From an uncultured Clostridia bacterium (GTDB lineage Bacteria > Bacillota > Clostridia > Oscillospirales > Acutalibacteraceae), in assembly GCA_946405475.1 (NCBI GenBank), contig CAMJHI010000046.1, positions 1-11,203 of the forward strand: 11,203 nt of DNA. The letters are read 5' to 3'. The notes under the pieces were generated by a model. It saw only the letters and a program-made list of their open reading frames with translations. It was not told the origin of the DNA and did not search any database. The translations under genes and the position numbers were made by a program. Position 1 is the stretch's first letter. Every line of letters starts with the position of its first letter. This document shows, piece after piece, positions 1 through 6,044 of the stretch.

Positions 1-1882
1 CCTCTCTTTAAGAGATGACGAGGCGCTGGCCGGTTATTACTGGGGCACGTCCTCCACTTATGAAGACAACCCCTTTACCCCTGTGAGCGGCACGAGCCAG
101 ACCGTGACCGAGACCGTTTCTGCCCCGGGAACCTATTATCTCACGGCAAAAGACGCCAAGGGCAAGGTTTCCTCCACCGTTTCCAAAAAGTTCTATCAAA
201 CCACGCTTGACGCCGTCGGCGGCTCGGTTTCACCGGAGAGTGTGCTGCTGGGTTCCAGTGTTTTGTTTTTCTCGACATCAAAATTCAATTTGCCCACGCC
301 GACGCGCAGCGGCTATATTTTCCAGAATTGGAACACCAAAGCCGACGGCTCCGGCACGGCATATGCCGCCGGTGAATCATTCACAGTAACCGGCAACAGC
401 ACGCTTTACGCTCAGTGGGAACCGGCGCCGCACGTGCACGAATATACTTCCGCCGTGACGCAGGAGCCGACCTGCACGGAAGAGGGCGTGCGCACCTACA
501 CCTGCGAATGTGGCGACAGCTACACCGAAACGATCGAAAAAGCGCCGCATACGCTGTCCGACTGGATCGTGCTGCGCCAGCCGAGCTGCACTGTGACCGG
601 TCTGCGCGTGAAAATGTGTACAGCTTGCGGCCACACGCTGGAGATGGAAGAGATCCCGATCCCACACGCGTTCGGCGAATGGCAGGTTACCACCCCGCCG
701 ACCTGCACGGCTGCGGGCGAGGAACAGCGCGTTTGCGCCGACTGCGGCAAGACCGAAACGCGGGAGGTCGCGGCGCTTGGCCACGATTACGTTGCCTCGG
801 TTATTGCTCCGACCTGTGTTGACGAGGGCTTCACCGCTCACGTCTGCTCCCGCTGCCATGATACCTACACCACCGACGTGGTTCCCGCCACGGGCCACAC
901 CTGTTCCGAATGGATGATGTTTGTTGACCCGACCCTGACCGCCGACGGCGTGATGGGGCGCAAATGCACGGTCTGCGGCGCAGTGCTTGACGAAGTGACG
1001 GTGCCGAGGCTGGCGGGCGATCACGTGACCGGCGTTGCGCTTTCCGCGGCGCGGGTCTACATGAACCGCGGCGAAATGCTGACGCTGACCGCCGCCGTTA
1101 CGCCCGACACGGCGCACAACAAGGCATTGGCGTGGAACTCATCCCACCCCGAAACGGCCACGGTGACCAACGGCACGGTGGCGGCGGTCGCCCCGGGTCT
1201 GGCGGTCATCATCGCGCAGGCGGAGGACAGCGGCCACAAGGATTTCTGTGTGGTGCAGGTCAACGCCGTCACACCGCAGAACGGCGCCGTGATCGAAAAC
1301 GGCGTGATCACCGGCCTGCGCGCCAACCTGAACAGCTTGGAGGACTATCTGAACCTGCTCGACGTGAGCATGACCGTTGAAACGAACGGCACGATCGGCA
1401 CCGGCACGAAGGTCTATATCATGCAGGGCGACACGGTCGTCAACGAGTTTGAAACGGTGCTGTTCGGCGACGTCAACGGCGACGGCTGGTACGACGGCAC
1501 GGATGCCTACCTCGTGAACCTTGTGGCCAACGGCATGGTCAGCGCGGATAATTTGACCGAAGCCCAGCGTGCCGCGGCCGACTGCAACCATGACGGCAAC
1601 ATTGACGCGCTGGACGTTGCCACGCTCGAACAGGCGGGGCTGCTGCTGGCCAACGTCGACCAGACCATGCCGCAGGAAGAATTGCAAACCGACAGCGTTT
1701 ATCTGAAGTACTGCTCCCTGATCGACCAGACGGTCGAAATCATCGAACCCGAACAACCGGCCGCCGATCAACCGGCGCAAACGGCTGCACAGCCCGCCGA
1801 ACAGCCCGCCGCGCCAAGCGTTTGGGGCTGGATCAAGGCGCTGTTCACCATCGTTTTGAACTGGCTGCTGCGCGTGTTCTGA
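1..1882 (+). CDS. Multidomain secreted/surface protein with InlB repeat, Cys-pair repeats, Big_2, dockerin-like domain and amphipathic tail (5' partial)
   Basis: The reading frame is open from base 2, so the true start and any signal peptide lie upstream; a GTG at 83 is internal. About 626 residues are visible. In order: the end of an Ig-like module (1-65); an InlB B-repeat-like module ending in LYAQW (about 70-141); five Cys-pair repeats (144-340); a Big_2 Ig-like domain (about 340-423); a beta module of the kind that often precedes dockerins (424-488); a dockerin-like domain (490-553) with two calcium-loop motifs, DVNGDGWYD and DCNHDGNID; a Pro/Ala/Gln linker (583-606); and a final hydrophobic tail containing WIKALFTIVLNWLLRVF. 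There is no LPXTG and no catalytic domain in the visible part. It is probably an extracellular binding or scaffold protein. Dockerins bind cohesins, but this copy has no cellulosome context here, so the partner is unknown. The domain calls are secure; the function is inference. Confidence 0.85.
   Translation, partial: LSLRDDEALAGYYWGTSSTYEDNPFTPVSGTSQTVTETVSAPGTYYLTAKDAKGKVSSTVSKKFYQTTLDAVGGSVSPESVLLGSSVLFFSTSKFNLPTPTRSGYIFQNWNTKADGSGTAYAAGESFTVTGNSTLYAQWEPAPHVHEYTSAVTQEPTCTEEGVRTYTCECGDSYTETIEKAPHTLSDWIVLRQPSCTVTGLRVKMCTACGHTLEMEEIPIPHAFGEWQVTTPPTCTAAGEEQRVCADCGKTETREVAALGHDYVASVIAPTCVDEGFTAHVCSRCHDTYTTDVVPATGHTCSEWMMFVDPTLTADGVMGRKCTVCGAVLDEVTVPRLAGDHVTGVALSAARVYMNRGEMLTLTAAVTPDTAHNKALAWNSSHPETATVTNGTVAAVAPGLAVIIAQAEDSGHKDFCVVQVNAVTPQNGAVIENGVITGLRANLNSLEDYLNLLDVSMTVETNGTIGTGTKVYIMQGDTVVNEFETVLFGDVNGDGWYDGTDAYLVNLVANGMVSADNLTEAQRAAADCNHDGNIDALDVATLEQAGLLLANVDQTMPQEELQTDSVYLKYCSLIDQTVEIIEPEQPAADQPAQTAAQPAEQPAAPSVWGWIKALFTIVLNWLLRVF
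431..1022 (+). repeat. Five tandem ~38-40 residue Cys-pair repeats inside the surface protein
   Basis: Repeats start near 431, 557, 674, 791 and 905. The shared pattern is W or V, then PTCT, then G, then a C-x-x-C (usually followed by G), then a terminal G-H or P-H. Repeats 1 to 4 have a lone Cys in the PTC position plus the Cys pair and a His. Repeat 5 has lost the first Cys (PTLTADG), though it keeps CTVCG. The Cys/His spacing would allow metal binding or disulfides. Similar modules are common in surface proteins of gut Clostridia, but I know of no characterised function. Confidence 0.85.
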
Positions 1883-1896
1883 ACTCCCTCCGTCAC

Positions 1897-2016
1897 GGTT
1901 GGAGGTAGATGCGGCTCGCAAGAATGCGAGCCCTACACCATAACATCAACATGACCGGCTGACCTGAAACGCTCGGCTGATTCGTAGGGTCGGCATTCTT
2001 GCCGACCGCCGTAACC
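1897..2016. repeat. Paired-hairpin inverted repeat element, copy A
   Basis: Two perfect 8-base-pair hairpins face each other. The left one (1913-1932) has loop AGAA and is followed by CCTAC; the right one (1988-2007) has loop TTCT and is preceded by GTAGG. About 55 bases separate them. The outer ends carry GGTT (1897-1900) and AACC (2013-2016), with GCGG and its complement just inside. The same architecture recurs at 2348-2437. The stems differ between hairpins yet stay paired, while loops and flanks are constant. It looks like a small non-coding dispersed element; I see no transposase. Confidence 0.7.
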
Positions 2017-2079
2017 GAGAAATGACGCTGAAAAAGTGCCAGGAATGGCTCCCTCCAAGAGAGAGCCTGAACAAAACCA

Positions 2080-2120
2080 AAGCACAGGCTTCTCCTGTTC
2101 GGAGCGGCCTGTGCTTTTTT
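2080..2120 (+). terminator. Rho-independent terminator (+ strand)
   Basis: A perfect 10-base-pair stem (2080-2089 with 2107-2116) encloses a 17-base loop that itself holds a 4-base-pair hairpin, and ends in a run of six T (2115-2120). It lies about 200 bases past the stop of the dockerin-like gene, beyond repeat copy A, and is the first clear terminator for that transcript. Confidence 0.8.
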
Positions 2121-2130
2121 AGCCTCACTA

Positions 2131-2346
2131 GACGAGGGGCGGCGCCATGGCTCCCCTGCAAGGGGAGCTGTCATGCGGAACGCATGACTGAGGGGTTGTA
2201 ATCGTTGAAACAGCGTTGTTTTTTGACTTGACAATCCCTCCGGTTCGCATTCGCTCACCACCTGTCTCGCCTTCCGGCTCGGTCGGCGCTTTTGTCTTCG
2301 ACAAAGGTGCCCACTGGGCACCCGCGCCCTTTACACAAGGGAGGCT
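2131..2346. repeat. Composite hairpin-rich repeat with inverted ends
   Basis: The left part holds two adjacent perfect stems: GCTCCCCT with AGGGGAGC (2150-2168, loop GCA) and GTCATGCG with CGCATGAC (2170-2188, loop GAA), followed by TGAGGGGTTGT. The right part, in opposite orientation, starts with ACAATCCCTCC near 2229. It then has perfect stems at 2291-2305 (TTTGTC, loop TTC) and 2306-2322 (GGTGCCC, loop ACT), and a short stem at 2327-2341. The two arms therefore converge. The pattern resembles dispersed intergenic repeats of gut Firmicutes, which I recognise only from memory. No convincing gene lies inside. Confidence 0.65.
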
Positions 2347-2347
2347 T

Positions 2348-2437
2348 GGTTGCGGCAGGCAAGAATGCCTGCCCTACAGGCTGACCGAAAACGTGTGATA
2401 TATCCGTAGGGAATGCATTCTTGCGTGCCCCGCAACC
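2348..2437. repeat. Paired-hairpin inverted repeat element, copy B
   Basis: The ends are a perfect 8-base inverted repeat, GGTTGCGG (2348-2355) and CCGCAACC (2430-2437). Inside are a perfect hairpin at 2354-2373 with loop AGAA followed by CCTAC, and an opposed hairpin at 2410-2429 with loop TTCT preceded by GTAGG. The second stem has one A-G mismatch and one G-T pair. It has the same layout as copy A but different stem sequences and a shorter spacer (36 bases). Confidence 0.7.
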
Positions 2438-2450
2438 GTGAGAAGCCATC

Positions 2451-2478
2451 AAAAAAGAGGGAGCATGGCTCCCTCTTT
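2451..2478 (-). terminator. Rho-independent terminator for the GH130 gene
   Basis: A perfect 11-base-pair stem (2454-2464 with 2468-2478, loop of three bases) is read on the minus strand and followed by a six-T run, seen as AAAAAA at 2451-2456 on the plus strand. It begins 14 bases past the stop of the GH130 gene. Confidence 0.9.
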
Positions 2479-2492
2479 GTCAGTACGTTCGA

Positions 2493-3515
2493 TTACCGGA
2501 TCCCGACTTCACGGTCGATCTCATCGGTCTCGCTGTGTTCTTTGATGAAGCGGATGGTTTCATCCACCGTGGTGAACGCCAGTCCCACGTAGGTGTCGGC
2601 CGCGCCGTAATAAATGGCGATGCGGCCGGTCTCGCTGTCGCACAGCGTGGCGCAGGGGAAGCAGACGTTGTCGACAAAGCCGGTGGTCTCGTAGCTTTCC
2701 TCTGGTGTGAACAGATACGCCTTGCTGCGGTAAAGCACCTTGCTCGGCTCATCGCGGTCGAGGATCGCACCGCCGATGCTGTAAACGTAGCCGTTGCAGG
2801 TGCGCTCCACGCCGTGGTAGAACATCAGCCAGCCCTCGTCGGTTTCAATGGGCGCGGGACCGCCGCCGATCTTCAGACTTTCCCACCAGTGGCAGCTCTT
2901 GTTGCTCATCACGTGGCGGTGCTTGCCCCAATAGATCAGGTCGGGACTTTCGCTCAGAAAGACGTCGCCGAACGGGGTGTGGCCGGTGTCGCTCGGGCGG
3001 GAGAGCATGACGAAATTGCCGTTGATCTTGCGCGGGAACAGCACGGCGTTGCGGTTATAGGGCAAAAACGGGTTTTCCACGCGGGTGAAGGTTTTGAAAT
3101 CTTTGGTTTTCGCCATGCCGATGGACGCGCCGTACAGGTCGGTGCACCAGATGATGTAATAGGTATCCTCCACCTTGACCAGCCGCGGGTCGTAGGCGTA
3201 GCCGGGCATGAACGGTTCACCCTTTTCATCCGTGAACGGAATGCGCTCGTCAGTGAAATCCCAGTGGATCGCGTCCTTGCTCCAGCCCATGTAGATGTAA
3301 GACACGCCGTCGTATTCGCTGCCGCGGAACACGCCCACAAAGCCGTCGCCGAACGGGGCGACCGCGCTGTTGAACACGCGGGACACGCCGGGGATGGGGT
3401 TGCGCTTGATGATCGGGTTTTCGGTATAGCGCCACAGGGGCAGGGTGCTTTTGGTGTTTTGCGGCTTATCCTGCCACGGGATGTTTGCCAGGGGGGAGCC
3501 GATGATCTTGCTCAT
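2493..3515 (-). CDS. GH130 family beta-mannoside phosphorylase
   Basis: A 340-residue protein of normal GH130 length with no signal peptide, so cytoplasmic. GH130 enzymes cleave beta-linked mannosides, mostly by phosphorolysis to alpha-mannose 1-phosphate. The likely general acid is D109 in YAYDPR. Residues expected to hold phosphate in phosphorylase members are present: R155-N156, K163, R173 and H234 in FYHGV. Other family landmarks are WWESLKIGGGP (210-220), DNVCFPC (282-288) and YYGAADT (302-308). The ATG at 3515 has a GAGG ribosome binding site eight bases upstream. It sits 74 bases after the metallophosphoesterase gene on the same strand, with a weak terminator between, so read-through is possible. 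The exact substrate, mannosyl-glucose or mannooligosaccharide, cannot be decided by eye; the phosphate-binding residues argue for a phosphorylase rather than a hydrolase. Confidence 0.92.
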   Translation of the reverse strand: MSKIIGSPLANIPWQDKPQNTKSTLPLWRYTENPIIKRNPIPGVSRVFNSAVAPFGDGFVGVFRGSEYDGVSYIYMGWSKDAIHWDFTDERIPFTDEKGEPFMPGYAYDPRLVKVEDTYYIIWCTDLYGASIGMAKTKDFKTFTRVENPFLPYNRNAVLFPRKINGNFVMLSRPSDTGHTPFGDVFLSESPDLIYWGKHRHVMSNKSCHWWESLKIGGGPAPIETDEGWLMFYHGVERTCNGYVYSIGGAILDRDEPSKVLYRSKAYLFTPEESYETTGFVDNVCFPCATLCDSETGRIAIYYGAADTYVGLAFTTVDETIRFIKEHSETDEIDREVGIR

Positions 3516-3553
3516 AGTCGTTTCCTCATTTCATGTTTGATAGGGTGGCTGTG

Positions 3554-3582
3554 AAAATGCCCGCTCCGTCACAGAGCGGGCA
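3554..3582 (-). terminator. Weak intrinsic terminator between phosphoesterase and GH130 genes
   Basis: A perfect 9-base-pair GC-rich stem (3558-3566 with 3574-3582, seven-base loop) is followed on the minus strand by only four T after one A. It starts eight bases beyond the phosphoesterase stop. The short T tract suggests partial termination, letting some transcripts continue into the GH130 gene, for which I see no clear promoter in the 74-base gap. Confidence 0.6.
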
Positions 3583-3589
3583 AAAGTTG

Positions 3590-4645
3590 TTAATCGATCA
3601 GGGGCGGCGCGGTGACGGGCTCGGAGGTGGGTTCTTCGGGCTTGGTCACCGGTTCGGTCGGCTGCTCGGGCGTGGGCGGCGCGACCTTTTCGGTGGTGGT
3701 GATGGTGTATTGATAGCCGTCCATGAACTGAGCGCCGGTGAAATCACGCGCGCGCAGGATCACCTTGCCGGGGTAGCATTCGACCACGTAGCCGGTGCCG
3801 GTGGTGCGGTTGTCGCCGCGGGAGGGCTGAACGCCGAAGGAGGGTACGTCAACAAACCACAGGTTGCCCTGATTGGTCACACCGGCGTAGCCGATGGAAT
3901 TGTGCAGGTGGCCGGAGCAGATGATCACGGTGTGGCCGGCGTCCGCATGCTTTTTGAGGATGGTGAGCAGCTGTTCGGACTGTGCGCCCAGACCGCCCAG
4001 TGCCCAGGCCTCCGGCTGGCGGTTCATGCCGTTGATCGGCTGATGGCACAGCACGAACGCGGGCTTGTCGGACAGCGCGAAGGTCGCGGCGAGCTGGCTG
4101 TCAAGCCAGTTGAGCTGCGCGTCGGATAAGTAGGCCTCGTTCTGGTAGGCGGCGTTTTCCTGATAGCCCTTTTCCGTGCCCAGCGCAAACACCGTGTAGC
4201 CCTCGGTGGAATACTTGTAATACGGGTTCGTGATGTCGGACAGGGTGCCGAGGTTATACTTCGTTCTGAAATTGTCGAAGTAGCCCACCGACCACGCGTC
4301 GTGGTTGCCCATGACGCACACCGCCTTTTTGGCGGCCGCTTTTTTGTTGATGATTTTGAACAGCGCGTCGTATTGATCCGTCAGGCCGTTGTCGGTCAGG
4401 TCGCCGGTGATCATGAGCATGTTGGCTTCCACCTTGCTCTTGGCCATGTCCTTTACGCCGCTCTCCAGCGTGTTCTGCGCGTCGGTCGTTTTGGTGCTGA
4501 TGTGCGTGTCGGAGATCAGCACCGCGCTCATCTTCAGGTTGTCCGCGTCGATCGGCTCATAGCCGTTGCGGAACCAGCCGAAGAGCGAGGAGAAGATCGT
4601 AAAAACCGAGATCAGCATGCTGATAATCTTCCAGATTGTTTCCAT
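3590..4645 (-). CDS. Membrane- or surface-associated calcineurin-like metallophosphoesterase
   Basis: 351 residues from the ATG at 4645, chosen because GGAAGG lies about nine bases upstream; an in-frame TTG at 4711 has no such site. All five metal-site motifs of the family are present: SDTH (D46, H48), GDLTD (D82), GNHD (N114, H115), CHQP (H201) and GHLH (H246, H248). It should therefore be an active two-metal phosphoesterase; the substrate is unknown. Residues 1-24 (METIWKIISMLISVFTIFSS plus LFGW) form a hydrophobic helix with a polar stripe and no signal peptidase site, so it probably stays as an N-terminal anchor. The end (323-351) is a Pro/Thr/Glu-rich tail typical of exported, wall-spanning segments. 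It is the first gene of a minus-strand unit, with the GH130 gene downstream. Confidence 0.9.
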   Translation of the reverse strand: METIWKIISMLISVFTIFSSLFGWFRNGYEPIDADNLKMSAVLISDTHISTKTTDAQNTLESGVKDMAKSKVEANMLMITGDLTDNGLTDQYDALFKIINKKAAAKKAVCVMGNHDAWSVGYFDNFRTKYNLGTLSDITNPYYKYSTEGYTVFALGTEKGYQENAAYQNEAYLSDAQLNWLDSQLAATFALSDKPAFVLCHQPINGMNRQPEAWALGGLGAQSEQLLTILKKHADAGHTVIICSGHLHNSIGYAGVTNQGNLWFVDVPSFGVQPSRGDNRTTGTGYVVECYPGKVILRARDFTGAQFMDGYQYTITTTEKVAPPTPEQPTEPVTKPEEPTSEPVTAPPLID

Positions 4646-4735
4646 GCAAAGTTCCTTCCTTTTTATTTTATTTTCCCGCGCGGCACTTTCATCGGCGGGA
4701 ATCATGGACAAAAACCGTTAAAATGGATTCTGCCG

Positions 4736-4764
4736 TTGCAAAACGGCGGAAAATGGTGTATAAT
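4736..4764 (+). promoter_or_regulatory. Promoter for the secreted lysozyme-like gene
   Basis: TTGCAA (4736-4741), a 17-base spacer and TATAAT (4759-4764) match a sigma-A promoter. Transcription would start near 4771, giving an untranslated leader of about 130 bases before the ATG at 4902. The same TTGCAA -35 box is used upstream of the CdaR-type regulator. Confidence 0.65.
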
Positions 4765-4790
4765 TGCTTCAACGGCACAATACGCAATCT

Positions 4791-4819
4791 ATTATAACAT
4801 AAGTTTTACAGAATGAAAA
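4791..4819 (-). promoter_or_regulatory. Promoter for the metallophosphoesterase gene
   Basis: On the minus strand, TTTTCA (4819-4814), a 17-base spacer and TATAAT (4796-4791) preceded by TGT form an extended -10 promoter. The predicted start is near 4784, leaving a leader of about 139 bases. It points towards the plus-strand promoter at 4736-4764, so the two face each other. Confidence 0.6.
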
Positions 4820-4901
4820 GGAAAACAAACGATTTTTTTGAGGTTTTTCAAATGTTTTGCCGTGAATGATTTGGAAAACCGACGTTATGGGAGGAAAAAC
4901 G

Positions 4902-5975
4902 ATGAAAAAGACTTTATCGGTGCTTCTGGCCGTGCTGACGCTGCTTTCGCTGCTGAGTGTGAGCGTGTCCGCCCGATCGGTTTACCGGGTGGACGGGTTG
5001 AGCGAGGACTATGCCGCACTGATGGCGGACGCGGGCGACGAGTTTGAATTGGGCAGCATTTCCGCCAAGTATGAATCCAACGGCAACCCGGGCGCGATCT
5101 CCAAGACGGTCGACGCGGGCGGCGTTTCCTACGGCGCCTACATGTTCGCCAGCAAGTCCGGCGTGCCGCTCGCCTTTGCTACATGGTGCATTTCCTCGGG
5201 CGAGGGCGTGATCACCGGCACCCGGCTGGTGGCGGCCTATGAGCTGGACGGTCAGAAATACGGCGAAACGTTCAACACCGCGTGGACGGATATCGCTTCG
5301 GAAGATGCGCAGGGCTTTCTGCGCCTGCAGCATTCCTACGTCAAGGCCAAGTTTTACGACGTGACCGTTGACCGGATCAAACAGCGCTATGCGGATTTCA
5401 ACATTGACAGCTACACCATGGCGCTCAAAAACGTGATCTGGTCGCGCGCGGTGCAGCACGGCGTCGGCAGCAGCATGATCTTCAACGCCATCGACAAGAT
5501 CGGCGGTACCTGGAGCAACCACACCGAAGAAGAACTCATCCGCGCCATTTACGCCGAAAGCGCCTGCGTCGTGGCCAAAAAGCCGAACGACAATTCCAAC
5601 GCGATCCAGGCGTCCTCCGTGAGCAAATACGGCATGGACGCAGCCTTGCTGACCGGGCGTTACCTGCGCTATTTCAGTCTGAACAGCTCTGACATTCAGG
5701 TGTCGGTGTTCCGCCGCCTGACGGTGAACGAGCCGAAGGACGCTTTTGCGATGTACACCAAATACAGCGGTCACCTTGTCTGGAACACCACCGTCACCCC
5801 GAACGTTGACCTGACCGGCGGCTCGTCCGGCTCCGATCCGGGTCAGAATCAGGATTCGACCGTTTCCACGATCATGACCATCTTTGAAACCATGTTCACG
5901 GTGTTCAGGCTGGTGTCGGATTTCTTTGTGAAGATGATCAATCTGATCTCTTCCCTCATCAGCAGCATGAAATAA
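4902..5975 (+). CDS. Secreted lysozyme-like (peptidoglycan or chitosan hydrolase candidate) protein with amphipathic C-terminal tail
   Basis: 357 residues from the ATG at 4902, placed seven bases after GGGAGG; an in-frame ATG at 4866 lacks a site. Residues 1-24 are a signal peptide, with likely cleavage after VSA. Residues 53-85 contain SAKYESNGNPGAIS and DAGGVSYGAY, and 179-188 contain VIWSRAVQHG. From memory, this combination belongs to lysozyme-like domains also found fused to VgrG-type and phage-associated proteins, where Glu (here E58) and Asp (here D71) would be catalytic candidates. That family assignment is inference. A Gly/Ser/Asp/Gln linker (306-319) leads to a 38-residue hydrophobic tail (320-357) with polar residues every three or four positions. 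It is transcribed alone, ending at a strong terminator. It could instead be a non-catalytic binding protein if E58 is not active. Confidence 0.75.
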   Translation: MKKTLSVLLAVLTLLSLLSVSVSARSVYRVDGLSEDYAALMADAGDEFELGSISAKYESNGNPGAISKTVDAGGVSYGAYMFASKSGVPLAFATWCISSGEGVITGTRLVAAYELDGQKYGETFNTAWTDIASEDAQGFLRLQHSYVKAKFYDVTVDRIKQRYADFNIDSYTMALKNVIWSRAVQHGVGSSMIFNAIDKIGGTWSNHTEEELIRAIYAESACVVAKKPNDNSNAIQASSVSKYGMDAALLTGRYLRYFSLNSSDIQVSVFRRLTVNEPKDAFAMYTKYSGHLVWNTTVTPNVDLTGGSSGSDPGQNQDSTVSTIMTIFETMFTVFRLVSDFFVKMINLISSLISSMK

Positions 5976-5990
5976 TCATAAGCAAAACAA

Positions 5991-6036
5991 AACAGGGATG
6001 CTTCGGATCAAGCCTGAGCATCCCTGTTCTTTTTTT
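5991..6036. terminator. Bidirectional Rho-independent terminator
   Basis: A perfect 12-base-pair stem (5991-6002 with 6017-6028) and a 14-base loop are followed by C and seven T (6030-6036) on the plus strand. On the minus strand the stem is followed by TTTTGTTTTG. It sits between converging genes ending at 5975 and 6045 and probably serves both. Confidence 0.9.
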
Positions 6037-6044
6037 GTGCTTGC

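Noticed and set aside
377..1921. Long antisense open frames opposite the dockerin-like gene (377-1117 and 1139-1921, minus strand)
   Set aside because: They are Arg/His/Gly/Val-rich shadows produced by GC-rich codons of the plus-strand gene, with no ribosome binding site and no recognisable domain.
1911..2437. CRISPR array suggested by recurring GCATTCTT/AAGAATGC units
   Set aside because: Units occur as opposed pairs with irregular spacing and variable stems, not direct repeats with uniform spacers, and no cas gene is present.
2216..2452. Short open frames on both strands in the 2216-2452 repeat region
   Set aside because: They run through hairpin arms, have no ribosome binding site, and encode Pro/Arg-rich sequence dictated by the repeats.
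1883..2492. tRNA, rRNA or a known riboswitch in the hairpin-rich spacer
   Set aside because: No cloverleaf, T-loop motif or recognisable aptamer core; the stems are simple short hairpins.
2535..3554. 339-codon plus-strand open frame opposite the GH130 gene
   Set aside because: The minus-strand frame has a full set of GH130 motifs; the plus-strand frame is a compositional shadow.
4646..4711. Longer start for the metallophosphoesterase at a TTG at 4711
   Set aside because: No ribosome binding site upstream of it, whereas the ATG at 4645 has GGAAGG at good spacing and begins directly with the hydrophobic helix.
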